This document shows, one piece after another, positions 50,175-59,762 of a stretch of 64,000 bases of DNA; the stretch's first letter is position 1, and each line of letters begins with the position of its first letter. A program made the position numbers and the translations under genes. The notes under the pieces were generated by a model. The model was given only the letters and a program-made list of their open reading frames with translations. It made no database searches and was not told the DNA's origin. The DNA is taken from positions 2,082,259 through 2,146,258 of the forward strand of contig NZ_KL448323.1 of NCBI RefSeq assembly GCF_000709345.1, given 5' to 3'. The stretch comes from Polaromonas glacialis (GTDB taxonomy: Bacteria > Pseudomonadota > Gammaproteobacteria > Burkholderiales > Burkholderiaceae_C).

Positions 50175-53045
50175 ATGCGCCTGCTGACCCACCACCAACT
50201 CGACACGCAGCGCGTGCGCGCCCAGTTTGCCAAGCTGCAGCAGGCCGTGGCGCGCGATGACTTCAAAAGCCCGAATCTCAAGAAGCTGTCGCCCACGCCC
50301 TACTGGCGGTTCAAGCTCGACCACACCAACCGGCTGCTGGTGCAGTTCGCGCGCCACGGCAATGAAAACGTGTGCCTGGCGCTGGAGGTGATTCACAACC
50401 ATGCCTACGAGCATTCGCGCTTTCTGCGCGGCGCCTCGCTGGACTGGAGCCAGCTCGACCTGGACGACGCGCCCGTGCCCGGTGCCGATGACCTGAACGC
50501 GCATGCCCCGGCGCTGCGCTACATACATCCGGAGCGCGGCGAGATCCATGTACTCGACAAGGTGCTGAGCTTTGACGACGCGCAGCAGGCGGTGTATGAC
50601 GCGCCGGCGCCCTTGATCCTGGTGGGCTCGGCGGGTTCCGGCAAGACCGCGCTGACGCTGGAAAAGCTCCGGCTGGCGCGCGGCCGCGTGCTGTATGTCA
50701 CGCAGTCGGCGTTTCTGGCGCAAAGCGCGCAGGCCATGTACTTTGCGCACGGCTTTGAGGCCGAGGGCCAGGAGCCGGAATTCCTGAGCTACCGCGAATT
50801 CATCGAAACCCTGCAGGTGCCTGCTGGCCGCGAACTCGATTTCACCGCCTTCACCGGCTGGTTCGAGCGCTACCGCAGCGCGGCTAGGCAAGCCACCGGC
50901 GGGCTCGATGCCCACGCGCTGTTCGAGGAGTTTCGCGGCGTGATTTCGAGCCGGGCCGACGGTGTGCTGACCCGCGAGGCCTACCTGGCGCTGGGCGTTC
51001 GCCAGTCGCTGCTGGCGGCCGAGCAGCGCGCGGCGGTGTTCGAGTTGTTCGAGAAATACCGCGCCTGGCTGGCGAGCGCCGGCTTGTTCGATTTGAATTT
51101 GGTGGCGCATGACTGGCGGGCCTTGGCAAAGCCGACCTATGACTTCATGGTGGTTGACGAGGTGCAGGATTTGACCAGCGTGCAGCTCGCGCTGCTGCTC
51201 AGGACGCTGGCGAAGCCGGGGCAGTTTTTGCTGTGCGGCGACTCCAACCAGATCGTTCACCCGAACTTCTTTTCATGGGCAGCGGTCAAGACGCTGTTCT
51301 GGCAGGACGAGTCGCTGGCCCGGTCGCAAACCATCTCGGTGCTGCGCGCCAATTTCCGCAACGCCCAGGCGGTGACGCAACTGGCCAATCGGCTGCTCAA
51401 GATCAAGCACGCTAGATTTGGCTCGATTGACCGGGAAACCAATTTCCTGGTGCAGGCCACGGCGCAGACCACCGGCTCGGTGCAGTTGCTGCTGGACAAG
51501 GACAGCGCCCGGCGCGAACTCAACGCCAAGACGCGGGGCTCGACCCAGTTTGCCGTGATCGTCCTGCGCGACGAAGACAAGGCCGCCGTGCGCGCCCAGT
51601 TCCAGACGCCGCTGGTGTTCTCGGTGCACGAGGCCAAGGGACTGGAATACGCGAACGTGATCCTGGTCGATATGGTGTCCAGCCAGCGCCAGGCCTTTGC
51701 CGAAATCGCCAGCGGCGTCAAGCCGCAGGACCTGGAAGGCGACACGCTGGACTACAGCCGCGCCCGCGACAAGACCGACCACTCGCTGGAGCTGTTCAAG
51801 TTCTATGTCAACGCCCTGTATGTCGCCCTGACCCGCGCCGTGGACCAGCTGCTGCTGGTCGAAAGCGACACCGCGCATCCGCTGCTGCAACTGCTGGGCT
51901 TGCGCACCAACGACGCGATCAGCCTGGCGCAGCAGCAGACCTCCAGCCAGCAGGAATGGGCGCAGGAAGCGCGCCGCCTGGAACTGCAGGGCAAGCAGGA
52001 GCAGGCCGACGCGATTCGCAAAAACGTGCTCAAGACGCAAAAACCGAGCTGGCCGGTGTGGGACGAAGCCGCCTTGCAGGACTTGCTGCCCAAGGCGCTT
52101 CAGCCGGGGCAAATCTCCAACAAGCCGCGCCAGGCGCTGTTCGACTATGCGCTGTGGCACGGCCAGAGCGGCTGGATTCACGAACTGGCCCAAGCCAGCC
52201 GATTCGAGCCCGCCCTGCGCCTCGCCCAGGCGATGGATGCGGTCAGCAATCCTTACCACTACGACAGGCTCGATGTACAGGAAGCGCCCAAATACATCGT
52301 CAAAAAAATCGCCGCCGTGGCCGAGCGCCAGCGCCAGCCCTATGCCGGCCGCGCTTTCAAGGACGTGCTGCGCCAGTGCGACCAGTACGGCGTGGACCAT
52401 CGCAGCTACTTCAACGCCACGCCGCTGATGATGGCCGCGCAGTGCGGCAACGTGCCGCTGGTCGAGGCCCTGCTGGCGCGCGGCGCCGACCCGCTGGTGC
52501 GCGACCACTATGGCCACAGCGCCTGGGACCATGCGCTGGAGCGCTTTCTGGACGATCCGTGGCACACGCAGCACCACCTCGATGCGCTCTTTCCCTTGCT
52601 GTCGCCCCCTGTGCTCGACGTTCAGACGGCAGGACGTCTGATCCGGCTGGAGCGCCACCAGGGCGAATACTGGCTGCTGGGCGTGATGCTGGCCAGCTAC
52701 AAAAAGCTCTATTCGCAGGCCGTTCCCCATCCGCACGTCCATCGCAACCTGAAAGGGTTTTGCGCCGACCACCTGATGCGCCAGGTCGAGCGCGTGCCCG
52801 AAAGCGTGCTGCGCCCCGAGCGGCGCCGGCGCGTTTACTTCAACGGCGTGCTGTCGCGCGCCGAAGTCCACAGCAGCTACCAGCCCAGCCGCCAGCTCTG
52901 GCTGCGCACGCACAACGGCTATTACGTGCTGAACCCCGAACTGCAGTTGCGCGCCCACAGCGGCGCCGGCTGGGTGCCGTGGAAACAGTGGCTGAACCAG
53001 CCGCTGGTGCATGCGGGCTGCGGCATTGTCCAGCCCGGCGCGTGA
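50175..53045 (+). CDS. UvrD-type helicase with RelE-like N-terminus and ankyrin repeats
   Basis: 956 residues. Residues 1-75 resemble a RelE/ParE toxin fold (LKKLSPTPYWRFKLDHTNRL, then VLEVIHNHAYE-like ALEVIHNHAYE). The superfamily 1 helicase core follows: Walker A GSAGSGKTAL near residue 151, DEVQDLT (Walker B), LRANFRNAQAV, VHEAKGLEYANVILVD and YVALTRAVDQLLL. After a linker of about 130 residues, ankyrin-type units (NATPLMMAAQCGNVPLVEAL, then DHYGHSAWDHALE) lie near residues 747-790, and a C-terminal region of unknown fold follows. UvrD-like enzymes unwind DNA in repair or in defence; the function of this fusion is not established. It stands alone, divergent from yaaA. Confidence 0.83.
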   Translation: MRLLTHHQLDTQRVRAQFAKLQQAVARDDFKSPNLKKLSPTPYWRFKLDHTNRLLVQFARHGNENVCLALEVIHNHAYEHSRFLRGASLDWSQLDLDDAPVPGADDLNAHAPALRYIHPERGEIHVLDKVLSFDDAQQAVYDAPAPLILVGSAGSGKTALTLEKLRLARGRVLYVTQSAFLAQSAQAMYFAHGFEAEGQEPEFLSYREFIETLQVPAGRELDFTAFTGWFERYRSAARQATGGLDAHALFEEFRGVISSRADGVLTREAYLALGVRQSLLAAEQRAAVFELFEKYRAWLASAGLFDLNLVAHDWRALAKPTYDFMVVDEVQDLTSVQLALLLRTLAKPGQFLLCGDSNQIVHPNFFSWAAVKTLFWQDESLARSQTISVLRANFRNAQAVTQLANRLLKIKHARFGSIDRETNFLVQATAQTTGSVQLLLDKDSARRELNAKTRGSTQFAVIVLRDEDKAAVRAQFQTPLVFSVHEAKGLEYANVILVDMVSSQRQAFAEIASGVKPQDLEGDTLDYSRARDKTDHSLELFKFYVNALYVALTRAVDQLLLVESDTAHPLLQLLGLRTNDAISLAQQQTSSQQEWAQEARRLELQGKQEQADAIRKNVLKTQKPSWPVWDEAALQDLLPKALQPGQISNKPRQALFDYALWHGQSGWIHELAQASRFEPALRLAQAMDAVSNPYHYDRLDVQEAPKYIVKKIAAVAERQRQPYAGRAFKDVLRQCDQYGVDHRSYFNATPLMMAAQCGNVPLVEALLARGADPLVRDHYGHSAWDHALERFLDDPWHTQHHLDALFPLLSPPVLDVQTAGRLIRLERHQGEYWLLGVMLASYKKLYSQAVPHPHVHRNLKGFCADHLMRQVERVPESVLRPERRRRVYFNGVLSRAEVHSSYQPSRQLWLRTHNGYYVLNPELQLRAHSGAGWVPWKQWLNQPLVHAGCGIVQPGA

Positions 53046-53114
53046 TTTTGCTCATCTTTTAATAGCTGCTTGCGCACGTACAGCGTGCGGAAAAGGCCGA
53101 TTTGGCTTTAAAAC
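53046..53114 (+). repeat. Dispersed repeat copy after the helicase gene
   Basis: TTTTGCTCATCTTTTAATAG, then CTGCTTGCGCACGTACAGCG and TGCGGAAAAGGCCGATTTGG. It begins one base after the helicase stop codon. Its internal GCGCACG/CGTGCGG words can pair. Confidence 0.75.
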
Positions 53115-53225
53115 TGCAACCCATGCAGCGCCGTCGAATAAAATCGGCGCAACCCCGCCCTCTTCCAACTCCGACTCAACCCCAACCCCAGGCGGCATCC
53201 CCGAGATGCCGTTTCCCATTGCCAC

Positions 53226-56144
53226 ATGACTGAAGCTGCCACCCCTACCCCGACCGCCCCTGCCCTTGATGCCATCAAGGTGTTTCCCCCCACGCCGGGG
53301 CTGGACAGCCTGGCCAAGTCGTTCGAGCCTTCGGAAATCGAAAAGCACTGGGGTCCGCTGTGGGAGCAAAGCGGCCAGTACGAGCCGACGCTGGACGAAT
53401 CGAAGCCCTCGTTCGCCATCCAGCTGCCGCCGCCCAACGTCACCGGCACGCTGCACATGGGCCATGCGTTCAACCAGACCATCATGGACTCGCTGACGCG
53501 CTACCACCGCATGCGCGGCGATAACACGCTGTGGGTGCCGGGCACCGACCACGCCGGCATCGCCACGCAGATCGTCGTCGAGCGCAAGCTGCAGGGCGAA
53601 ACAGGCAAGACCCGCCACGACATGGGGCCGACCCCCGCCGAAGCGCGCAAGAACTTTGTCGCCAAGGTCTGGGAATGGAAGGAAGAATCCGGCTCGACCA
53701 TCACCCGCCAGATGCGCCGCATGGGCGACTCGGTGTCGTGGAAGCACGAGTACTTCACCATGGACCCGAAGATGTCCAAGGTCGTCACCTCGACCTTCGT
53801 GCAGTTGTACGAGCAGGGCCTGATCTACCGGGGCAAGCGGCTGGTGAACTGGGACCCGGTACTGAAATCGGCCGTGTCCGACCTGGAAGTCGAGAGCGAG
53901 GAAGAAGACGGCTTCATGTGGCACATCCGCTACCCGCTGGCGGACGGCTCTGGCTCGATCACCGTCGCCACCACACGCCCCGAAACCATGCTGGGCGACG
54001 TGGCCGTCATGGTGCATCCGGAAGACGAACGCTACATCCACCTGATCGGCCAGCAGGTCACGCTGCCGCTGTGCGACCGCACGATTCCGGTGATTGCCGA
54101 CGATTACGTCGACAAGGACTTCGGCACCGGCGTGGTCAAGGTCACGCCCGCGCATGACACCAACGACTATGCGGTCGGCCAGCGCCACCATTTGCCGATC
54201 ATTTGCGTGCTCACGCTCGACGCCGCGATCAACGACAACGCTCCCGAGAAATACCGGGGCATGGACCGCTTCGTCGCCCGCAAGGCCGTCGTCGCCGACC
54301 TGGAAGCCGCCGGTTTCCTGGTCGAGGTGAAAAAGCACAAGCTGATGGTGCCGCGCTGCACCCGCACCGGCCAGGTGATCGAGCCGATGCTGACCGACCA
54401 GTGGTTTGTCGCGGTGAACAAGGTGAGCGAGCAAGACCCGACCGGCAAGTCCATCGCCCAGAAAGCGATTGACGCGGTCGACAGCGGCGCGGTGAAGTTC
54501 GTTCCCGAGCAGTGGGTCAACACCTACAACCAGTGGATGGGCAACATCCAGGACTGGTGCATCTCGCGCCAGCTCTGGTGGGGCCACCAGATTCCGGCGT
54601 GGTACGACGAGGACGGCAAGGTCTATGTCGCCACCAATGAAGAGGAAGCGCAGGCCCAGGCGCCCGGCAAGACCCTGCGCCGCGATGAAGACGTGCTCGA
54701 CACCTGGTATTCCTCGGCGCTGGTGCCCTTCTCGTCCCTCGGCTGGCCAGAGAAGACGAAGGAGCTGGACCTGTTTTTGCCGTCGAGCGTGCTGGTCACC
54801 GGCTACGACATCATCTTTTTCTGGGTCGCCCGGATGATCATGATGACGACGCATTTCACCGGCCAGGTGCCGTTCAAGCACGTCTACATCCACGGCCTGG
54901 TGAAGGACGCACAGGGCAAGAAGATGAGCAAGTCCGAAGGCAATGTGCTCGACCCGGTCGATCTGATCGACGGCATCGAACTCGCCCCGCTGCTGGACAA
55001 GCGCTCGCAAGGCCTGCGCAAGCCTGAAACCGCGCCGCAGGTTCGCAAGAACACCGAGAAGGAATTCCCGGCCGGCATTCCGGGCTATGGCGCCGATGCG
55101 CTGCGTTTCACCTTTGCCTCGCTCGCCAGCCTGGGCCGCAGCATCAACTTCGACAGCAAGCGCTGCGAAGGCTACCGCAACTTCTGCAACAAGCTCTGGA
55201 ACGCCACGCGCTTCACGCTGATGAACTGCGAAGGCCAGGATTGCGGCCTCAATGAACACAGCAAGGAACAATGCGCGCCCGGCGGCGAGATGGAAAACTA
55301 CCTGGATTTTTCGCAGGCCGACCGCTGGATCGCTTCCACGATGCAGCGCGTTGAGCTGGACGTGGCCAAGGGCTTTGCCGAGTACCGCCTGGACAACGTC
55401 GCCGGCCACATCTACCAGTTCATCTGGGACGAGTTCTGCGACTGGTACCTGGAAATCGCCAAGGTGCAGATCCAGCAAGGCAGCGACGCGCAAAAACGCG
55501 CCACGCGCCGCACGCTGATCCGCACGCTCGAAGGCATCTTGCGGCTGGCGCACCCGCTGATTCCGTTCATCACCGAAGAACTCTGGCAAAAGGTCGCGCC
55601 CGTCGCGGGCAAGGCTGGGCCATTCATCGGCCAGGCGCCCTACCCGCAAAGCCAGCCTGAAAAGATCGACCCGCAAGCCGAAGCGCATGTCGCCAAGCTG
55701 AAAACCCTGGTCGATGCCTGCCGCAACCTGCGCGGCGAGATGAAGGTCTCGCCCGCCACGCGGCTACCACTGCTGGTCGTGGGCGATGACGACTTCATCA
55801 ACGCCGTGGCACCAGTGCTCAAGTCGCTGGCCAAGCTCAGCGAGGTCAAGCTGTTCGCAACAGAAGCCGAATGGGTGCTGGCTGCAGAAGCCGCACCCGT
55901 GGCCGTGGTCGGCGATGCGCGCGTCTGCCTCTACATGGAAGTCGATGTCGCGGCCGAAAAAGCCCGTCTGGGCAAGGAAGCCACGCGCCTCGAAGGCGAG
56001 TTGCTCAAGGTGCAGGCCAAGCTGGCAAACGAAACCTTTGTCGCCAAGGTGCCGCCCGCCGTGCTGGAAACGGAACGCAGGCGGCTGACGGAATTCACCG
56101 GCACGCTGGAAAAGATCCGCGAGCAGCTGGCACGGCTCAAGTAA
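53226..56144 (+). CDS. valS: Valyl-tRNA synthetase
   Basis: 972 residues, standard length. Class I motifs [15 protein letters not shown] (HIGH equivalent) and KMSKSEGN are intact. The CP1 editing domain carries [12 protein letters not shown] and the [12 protein letters not shown] segment. An anticodon-binding domain and a C-terminal coiled coil ([20 protein letters not shown]) follow. It charges tRNA-Val and hydrolyses misacylated Thr-tRNA. The start [12 protein letters not shown] includes a Pro/Thr-rich extension before the conserved core. The stop codon TAA is the first triplet of a palindromic element. Confidence 0.98.
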   Translation: MTEAATPTPTAPALDAIKVFPPTPGLDSLAKSFEPSEIEKHWGPLWEQSGQYEPTLDESKPSFAIQLPPPNVTGTLHMGHAFNQTIMDSLTRYHRMRGDNTLWVPGTDHAGIATQIVVERKLQGETGKTRHDMGPTPAEARKNFVAKVWEWKEESGSTITRQMRRMGDSVSWKHEYFTMDPKMSKVVTSTFVQLYEQGLIYRGKRLVNWDPVLKSAVSDLEVESEEEDGFMWHIRYPLADGSGSITVATTRPETMLGDVAVMVHPEDERYIHLIGQQVTLPLCDRTIPVIADDYVDKDFGTGVVKVTPAHDTNDYAVGQRHHLPIICVLTLDAAINDNAPEKYRGMDRFVARKAVVADLEAAGFLVEVKKHKLMVPRCTRTGQVIEPMLTDQWFVAVNKVSEQDPTGKSIAQKAIDAVDSGAVKFVPEQWVNTYNQWMGNIQDWCISRQLWWGHQIPAWYDEDGKVYVATNEEEAQAQAPGKTLRRDEDVLDTWYSSALVPFSSLGWPEKTKELDLFLPSSVLVTGYDIIFFWVARMIMMTTHFTGQVPFKHVYIHGLVKDAQGKKMSKSEGNVLDPVDLIDGIELAPLLDKRSQGLRKPETAPQVRKNTEKEFPAGIPGYGADALRFTFASLASLGRSINFDSKRCEGYRNFCNKLWNATRFTLMNCEGQDCGLNEHSKEQCAPGGEMENYLDFSQADRWIASTMQRVELDVAKGFAEYRLDNVAGHIYQFIWDEFCDWYLEIAKVQIQQGSDAQKRATRRTLIRTLEGILRLAHPLIPFITEELWQKVAPVAGKAGPFIGQAPYPQSQPEKIDPQAEAHVAKLKTLVDACRNLRGEMKVSPATRLPLLVVGDDDFINAVAPVLKSLAKLSEVKLFATEAEWVLAAEAAPVAVVGDARVCLYMEVDVAAEKARLGKEATRLEGELLKVQAKLANETFVAKVPPAVLETERRRLTEFTGTLEKIREQLARLK

Positions 56145-56283
56145 GGGAGAGACGGAAATTGCAAAAGTGCCGGTTTCAAGTGGCTGTCATTGCGGGCTTG
56201 ACCCGCAATCCATGGCCCCGAATTCATGGATGCCGGGTCAAGCCCGGCATGACATGGGTACATCGGAAGTTTCCGCTTCCCTA
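56142..56283 (+). repeat. MITE-like palindromic element starting at the valS stop codon
   Basis: About 142 bp. It starts TAAGGGAGAGACGGAAATTG and ends CGGAAGTTTCCGCTTCCCTA, so its ends are imperfect inverted repeats. The interior has two hairpins, TTGCGGGCTTGACCCGCAA and ATGCCGGGTCAAGCCCGGCAT. The first three bases are the valS stop codon. Related copies are at 62174-62380 and 63763-63855. Confidence 0.8.
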
Positions 56284-56407
56284 ATGTGTAATAAGGGCGC
56301 CTCTTTGCATTGATCAGGGGATTGACGCAGGCCGGACCGGGACGTAGTCTGACGCTGTCCAGGCCTTCAAAGCCCGAAAATAACTTCTTATTTTTTTAGA
56401 AACGCCA

Positions 56408-57331
56408 ATGCAAAAATCCATCCTGAACAAAGCTGTATTTCCCGTTGCCGGCCTTGGAACCCGCTTTCTGCCCGCGACCAAGGCCATGCCTAAGGAAATG
56501 CTGCCCATCGTGGACAAGCCGCTGATCCAGTATGCAGTGGAAGAAGCCTATTCAGCCGGCATCCGGGACATGATTTTCGTGACCGGCCGGAACAAGCGCG
56601 CCATCGAGGACCATTTCGACACGGCTTACGAGCTGGAAACCGAACTGGAAAAGGCTGAAAAACACGAGTTGCTCGCGCTGGTGCGTTCGGTCCAGCCGGA
56701 TGACATGACCATTGCCTTTGTCCGCCAGCCCCGTTCGCTGGGCCTGGGCCATGCCGTGCTGTGCGCCGAGCACCTGGTCGGGAACGAACCGTTTGCCGTC
56801 CTGCTGGCGGACGACCTGATGGTCGGCCCGAAGGGCGGGATGTCGGTGATGGCGCAGATGGCCGAGCAGTTCGAGGCGCTTGGGCAATCGGTGCTGGCGG
56901 TGCAGGAAGTGCCGGCCGAGCAGACGCGGCGCTACGGCATCGTGGCCGGTGAAATGGCTGGCGAGCGCCTGATGAAGGTCAGCCACATGGTCGAGAAACC
57001 AGCACCCGAGGCAGCGCCTTCACGCATGGCCGTGGCCGGCCGCTATATCCTGACGCCAGCCGTTTTCGAGCAGATCCGCAACCAGCCCAAAGGCGCAGGC
57101 GGCGAAATCCAGCTCACCGACGGCATCGCCGGGCTGATGCAACACGAGAGTGTTTACGCTTATCAATACCAGGGCAAGCGCTACGACTGCGGCAGCAAGG
57201 AAGGTTTTCTGGAAGCGACGGTGGAGCTTGCACTGCAGCATCCGGAAGTCGGCGTGTATTTCAGGAACTACCTTGACAACCTGCAGATCGGCTGGTCGGG
57301 CAAGGAACGCCGGGCCGCCAACCTGTCCTGA
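56408..57331 (+). CDS. galU: UTP-glucose-1-phosphate uridylyltransferase
   Basis: 307 residues. [23 protein letters not shown] is the nucleotide-binding signature (shown here in part: [11 protein letters not shown]). [19 protein letters not shown] and the C-terminal [10 protein letters not shown] are typical of GalU. It makes UDP-glucose, the donor for periplasmic glucans (ndvB in this window), UDP-galactose and other sugar nucleotides. It is a single gene, convergent with tusA-cysM. An AT-rich stretch just before the ATG (AACTTCTTATTTTTTTAG) may be part of its promoter or leader. Confidence 0.96.
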   Translation: MQKSILNKAVFPVAGLGTRFLPATKAMPKEMLPIVDKPLIQYAVEEAYSAGIRDMIFVTGRNKRAIEDHFDTAYELETELEKAEKHELLALVRSVQPDDMTIAFVRQPRSLGLGHAVLCAEHLVGNEPFAVLLADDLMVGPKGGMSVMAQMAEQFEALGQSVLAVQEVPAEQTRRYGIVAGEMAGERLMKVSHMVEKPAPEAAPSRMAVAGRYILTPAVFEQIRNQPKGAGGEIQLTDGIAGLMQHESVYAYQYQGKRYDCGSKEGFLEATVELALQHPEVGVYFRNYLDNLQIGWSGKERRAANLS

Positions 57332-57352
57332 CCAAGCGGTGCGGCCTGCGCG

Positions 57353-57580
57353 TCAGCGCCGCTTCAGCACATGAATGAACTCGTTTCCGACGGTTTGCTG
57401 ATCCATCAGGTCGTTCCCGGTCTGCTTGGCAAACGCCTGGAAATCGCGGGTCGAGCCCGCATCGGTTGAAACCACGCGCAGCAACTGCCCGCTTTCCATG
57501 GCGGCCAGCGCTTTCTTGGCTTTCAGGATGGGCAGCGGGCAGTTCAGGCCACGCGTGTCGAGTTCTTTATCGATGTTCAT
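57353..57580 (-). CDS. tusA: TusA-family sulfurtransferase
   Basis: 75 residues from the ATG of MNIDKELDTRG; the frame extends 45 bp upstream without homology. The family motif LNCPLPILKAKKAL carries the active-site Cys14. TusA-like proteins carry persulfide sulfur for tRNA thiolation, molybdenum cofactor or sulfur oxidation. It lies 28 bp downstream of cysM on the same strand, which hints at a link with cysteine and sulfur supply. Confidence 0.93.
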   Translation of the reverse strand: MNIDKELDTRGLNCPLPILKAKKALAAMESGQLLRVVSTDAGSTRDFQAFAKQTGNDLMDQQTVGNEFIHVLKRR

Positions 57581-57608
57581 GAATGTCTTTGTGATCAAAC
57601 CCTGATTT

Positions 57609-58511
57609 TCAGGCAGGAAACACACCAGTGGACAAATAGCGGTCGCCCCGGTCGCAAACGATGAACACGATCACCGCATCCTTGACCGTTTTGGCGATTT
57701 CCTGCGCCACCCAGCAGGCGCCAGCGGCCGAGATGCCGGCAAAGATGCCTTCCTCGCGCGCCATGCGCCGGCACATGTCTTCGGCATCCAGCTGGCTGAC
57801 CAGGACCAGTTCATCAACATTGCGCGGGTCGTAGATCTTGGGCATGTAGGCTTCGGGCCACTTGCGGATACCCGGAATGCGCGAACCTTCGCTGGGCTGC
57901 GCGCCGATGATCCTGATCTCAGGGTTTCTTTCCTTCAGGTAGCGCGACACGCCGGTGATGGTGCCGGTGGTGCCCATGGCGCTGACAAAATGCGTCACTG
58001 TGCCGGCCGTGTCGTTCCAGATTTCGGGGCCGGTGGTCTCAAAATGGACGCGCGGGTTGTCGGGGCTGGAGAACTGGTCCAGCACCCTGCCCTTGCCTTC
58101 GTGCTGCATCCGCTCGGCCAGATCGCGCGAGTATTCAATGCCGGCGCTTTTCGGCGTCAGGATCAGCTCGGCGCCAAACGCCTTCATGGTCTGCGCGCGC
58201 TCGATGCTCAAGTCCTCCGGCATGATCAGGATCATGCGGTAGCCCTTGATCGCGGCGGCCATGGCCAGCGCAATGCCGGTGTTGCCCGACGTGGCCTCGA
58301 TCAGCGTGTCGCCGGGCCTGATCTCGCCGCGCTCCTCGGCGCCCCGGATCATGGCCAGCGCCGGCCGGTCCTTGACCGACCCGGCCGGGTTGTTGCCTTC
58401 AAGCTTGCCCAGGATTGTGTTGCCGCGTACGGCGTTTTCGGCGGCGGCGATGCGCTGCAGTGCGACCAGCGGTGTTTTTCCGATGGCGTCTTCAATGGTT
58501 GGAAATTTCAT
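57609..58511 (-). CDS. cysM: Cysteine synthase B (O-acetylserine/O-phosphoserine sulfhydrylase)
   Basis: 300 residues. PLP-binding Lys47 lies in NPAGSVKDRPA, the substrate loop is EATSGNTGIALA, and the phosphate-binding GTTGTITG is near residue 180. The sequence matches CysM rather than CysK by NPAGSVKDR and the C-terminal SGVFP-like STGVFPA. It makes cysteine, and CysM can also use thiosulfate. The start is divergent from tRNA-Leu with only 40 bp between. tusA follows as the second gene. Confidence 0.95.
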   Translation of the reverse strand: MKFPTIEDAIGKTPLVALQRIAAAENAVRGNTILGKLEGNNPAGSVKDRPALAMIRGAEERGEIRPGDTLIEATSGNTGIALAMAAAIKGYRMILIMPEDLSIERAQTMKAFGAELILTPKSAGIEYSRDLAERMQHEGKGRVLDQFSSPDNPRVHFETTGPEIWNDTAGTVTHFVSAMGTTGTITGVSRYLKERNPEIRIIGAQPSEGSRIPGIRKWPEAYMPKIYDPRNVDELVLVSQLDAEDMCRRMAREEGIFAGISAAGACWVAQEIAKTVKDAVIVFIVCDRGDRYLSTGVFPA

Positions 58512-58551
58512 AGCCCACTACTGTGCCATAATTTCGTTCTTTGGTTTTACT

Positions 58552-58636
58552 GCCCGGGTGGTGAAATTGGTAGACGCAGGGGACTCAAAATCCCCCGCCG
58601 AAAGGCGTGCCGGTTCGATTCCGGCCCCGGGCACCA
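58552..58636 (+). tRNA. tRNA-Leu(CAA)
   Basis: 85 nt with a seven-base acceptor stem GCCCGGG/CCCGGGC, discriminator A and encoded CCA. D arm TGGTGAAATTGGTAGAC, anticodon stem GGGGA/TCCCC around loop CTCAAAA (anticodon CAA, reads UUG), a class II variable arm (CGCCGAAAGGCG) and T arm CGGTTCGATTCCG. A CATAAT sequence at 58527-58532 could be its -10 element, overlapping the cysM promoter region. A terminator follows. Confidence 0.97.
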
Positions 58637-58669
58637 TTCAGTAGAATCAGACAGTCTCAGAACCCTCAG

Positions 58670-58703
58670 AACCCGCATGTCTCCTAGGCATAGCGGGTTT
58701 TTT
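58670..58703 (+). terminator. Terminator after tRNA-Leu
   Basis: Stem AACCCGC (58670-58676) with GCGGGTT (58693-58699), a 16-base loop and a run of six T. It is correctly placed to end the tRNA transcript. Confidence 0.75.
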
Positions 58704-58789
58704 GTTGCCTCAAGCAGTATCACTGGATAACATGAGATACCGCCAAAAAGACGGAATTTGTGACGGTATCTCATGGGGAGTCATCATGG

Positions 58790-59004
58790 ATGAAGCAACG
58801 AGTTGACCTGACCGAGCATCAATTGGCCCATCGGGTCAAGGATACCAACGGGCGAGCTTCCATAACCAAACGGCGCACCTGCCAGCCCGGCGCGTGATGA
58901 TGCAGACGTGGGCTGATTACCTGGACAAGCTGCGCATGGGTGCGGACGTGATCCAGTTCAAGTCCGCAGGAACGAAGGACTTGATGCATCCTGACACGAC
59001 ATGA
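58790..59004 (+). pseudogene. C-terminal remnant of a phage-type integrase
   Basis: Read in one frame from 58790, VDLTEHQLAHRVKDTNGRA resembles the C-terminal part of P4-like tyrosine recombinases. After an apparent 2-base insertion near 58858 the similarity continues in another frame as NQTAHLPARRVMMQTWADYL, then DKLRMGADVIQF, to the stop at 59002-59004. The catalytic core is absent. Position 150 bp after a tRNA gene is where such integrases sit, so this is the scar of an integrated element. Upstream, 58732-58774 holds an 11-bp inverted repeat ATGAGATACCG/CGGTATCTCAT of unknown role; the rest of 58704-58789 shows nothing. Confidence 0.65.
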
Positions 59005-59009
59005 CTTAA

Positions 59010-59033
59010 ACTTGCACCAATTCAGGTACAAGT
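59010..59033. promoter_or_regulatory. Probable yefM-yoeB operator
   Basis: Near-palindrome ACTTGCACC (59010-59018), 6 bases, GGTACAAGT (59025-59033), with one mismatch in nine. YefM-type antitoxins bind palindromes with a GTAC-like core upstream of their operons. It ends 15 bp before the yefM start. Confidence 0.5.
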
Positions 59034-59048
59034 CAAAGGGCGTCAAAA

Positions 59049-59306
59049 ATGAAAATCATCACCTATTCCGAAGCGCGCAGTTCTCTCAAATCCGTGCTCG
59101 ACACGGTGCATGAAGATGCTGACGTGACCATCATCAGCCGCCGGGACGGTGCAGACGCCGTGGTGATGTCGCTTGACCATTACCAGAGCATCATGGAAAC
59201 CATGCACCTGCTGGCAACCCCGGCCAATGCGGCGCATCTGGCCAAGTCCATTGCACAGCACAAGGCGGGCAAGGCGGCGCGACGCGAACTGGTCAATCCT
59301 GAGTGA
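59049..59306 (+). CDS. yefM: YefM/Phd-family antitoxin
   Basis: 85 residues. MKIITYSEARSSLKSVLDTV and ISRRDGADAVVMSLDHYQSIMET are the classic YefM fold, with the C-terminal ATPANAAHLAKSIAQ toxin-binding tail. It neutralises the overlapping YoeB toxin and represses the operon. AAAGGGCG upstream is the likely ribosome site. Confidence 0.95.
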   Translation: MKIITYSEARSSLKSVLDTVHEDADVTIISRRDGADAVVMSLDHYQSIMETMHLLATPANAAHLAKSIAQHKAGKAARRELVNPE

Positions 59307-59569
59307 GCCGCGCCATCCGCTTCACCCCGGCGGCATGGGAGGACTACACCTGGTGGCAGGGGCAGGACAAAAAGACCTTGAAGCGCATCAATGCCCTGAT
59401 CGAAGCGGCACGGCGCGACCCCTTCGCCGGTATCGGCAAGCCAGAACCACTGCTGGGCAACCTGGCGGGCTACTGGTCAAGGCGCATCGACGTGACGCAC
59501 CGCCTGGTCTATGCCGCTGATGACGTTGATTTTGACGTGATCGCGTGCCGTGGGCACTACGACGATTGA
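59303..59569 (+). CDS. yoeB: YoeB-family mRNA interferase toxin
   Basis: 88 residues from a GTG that overlaps the yefM stop (GTGA). FTPAAWEDYTWWQGQDKKTLKRIN, GKPEPLLGNLAGYWSRRI and HRLVYAADD, CRGHYDD are typical. The general base Glu in PEPL, the Arg in SRRI and the C-terminal His-Tyr pair are present, so the toxin looks active. YoeB cleaves mRNA at the ribosome. Confidence 0.95.
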   Translation: MSRAIRFTPAAWEDYTWWQGQDKKTLKRINALIEAARRDPFAGIGKPEPLLGNLAGYWSRRIDVTHRLVYAADDVDFDVIACRGHYDD

Positions 59570-59762
59570 CGCAGGCCGCAACGCGGCATAACAGTTTTGA
59601 GCCACGCCTGGCCACCGGCTGATCCCCGATGATGAAAACCGGGACACCCTGACCCGGCGGCGCTGGTTTTCTTTGAATACGCAACTGAACGGCACTGCGC
59701 AGGCAACGCGGATGCCTGGCATATGCATTGCGAAGCCTTTGCAGGCGGGGCAGAATTCCCAA

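Noticed and set aside
53052..55688. 878-residue frame on the minus strand
   Set aside because: Antisense to valS, with the low-complexity composition of a shadow frame and no recognisable domain.
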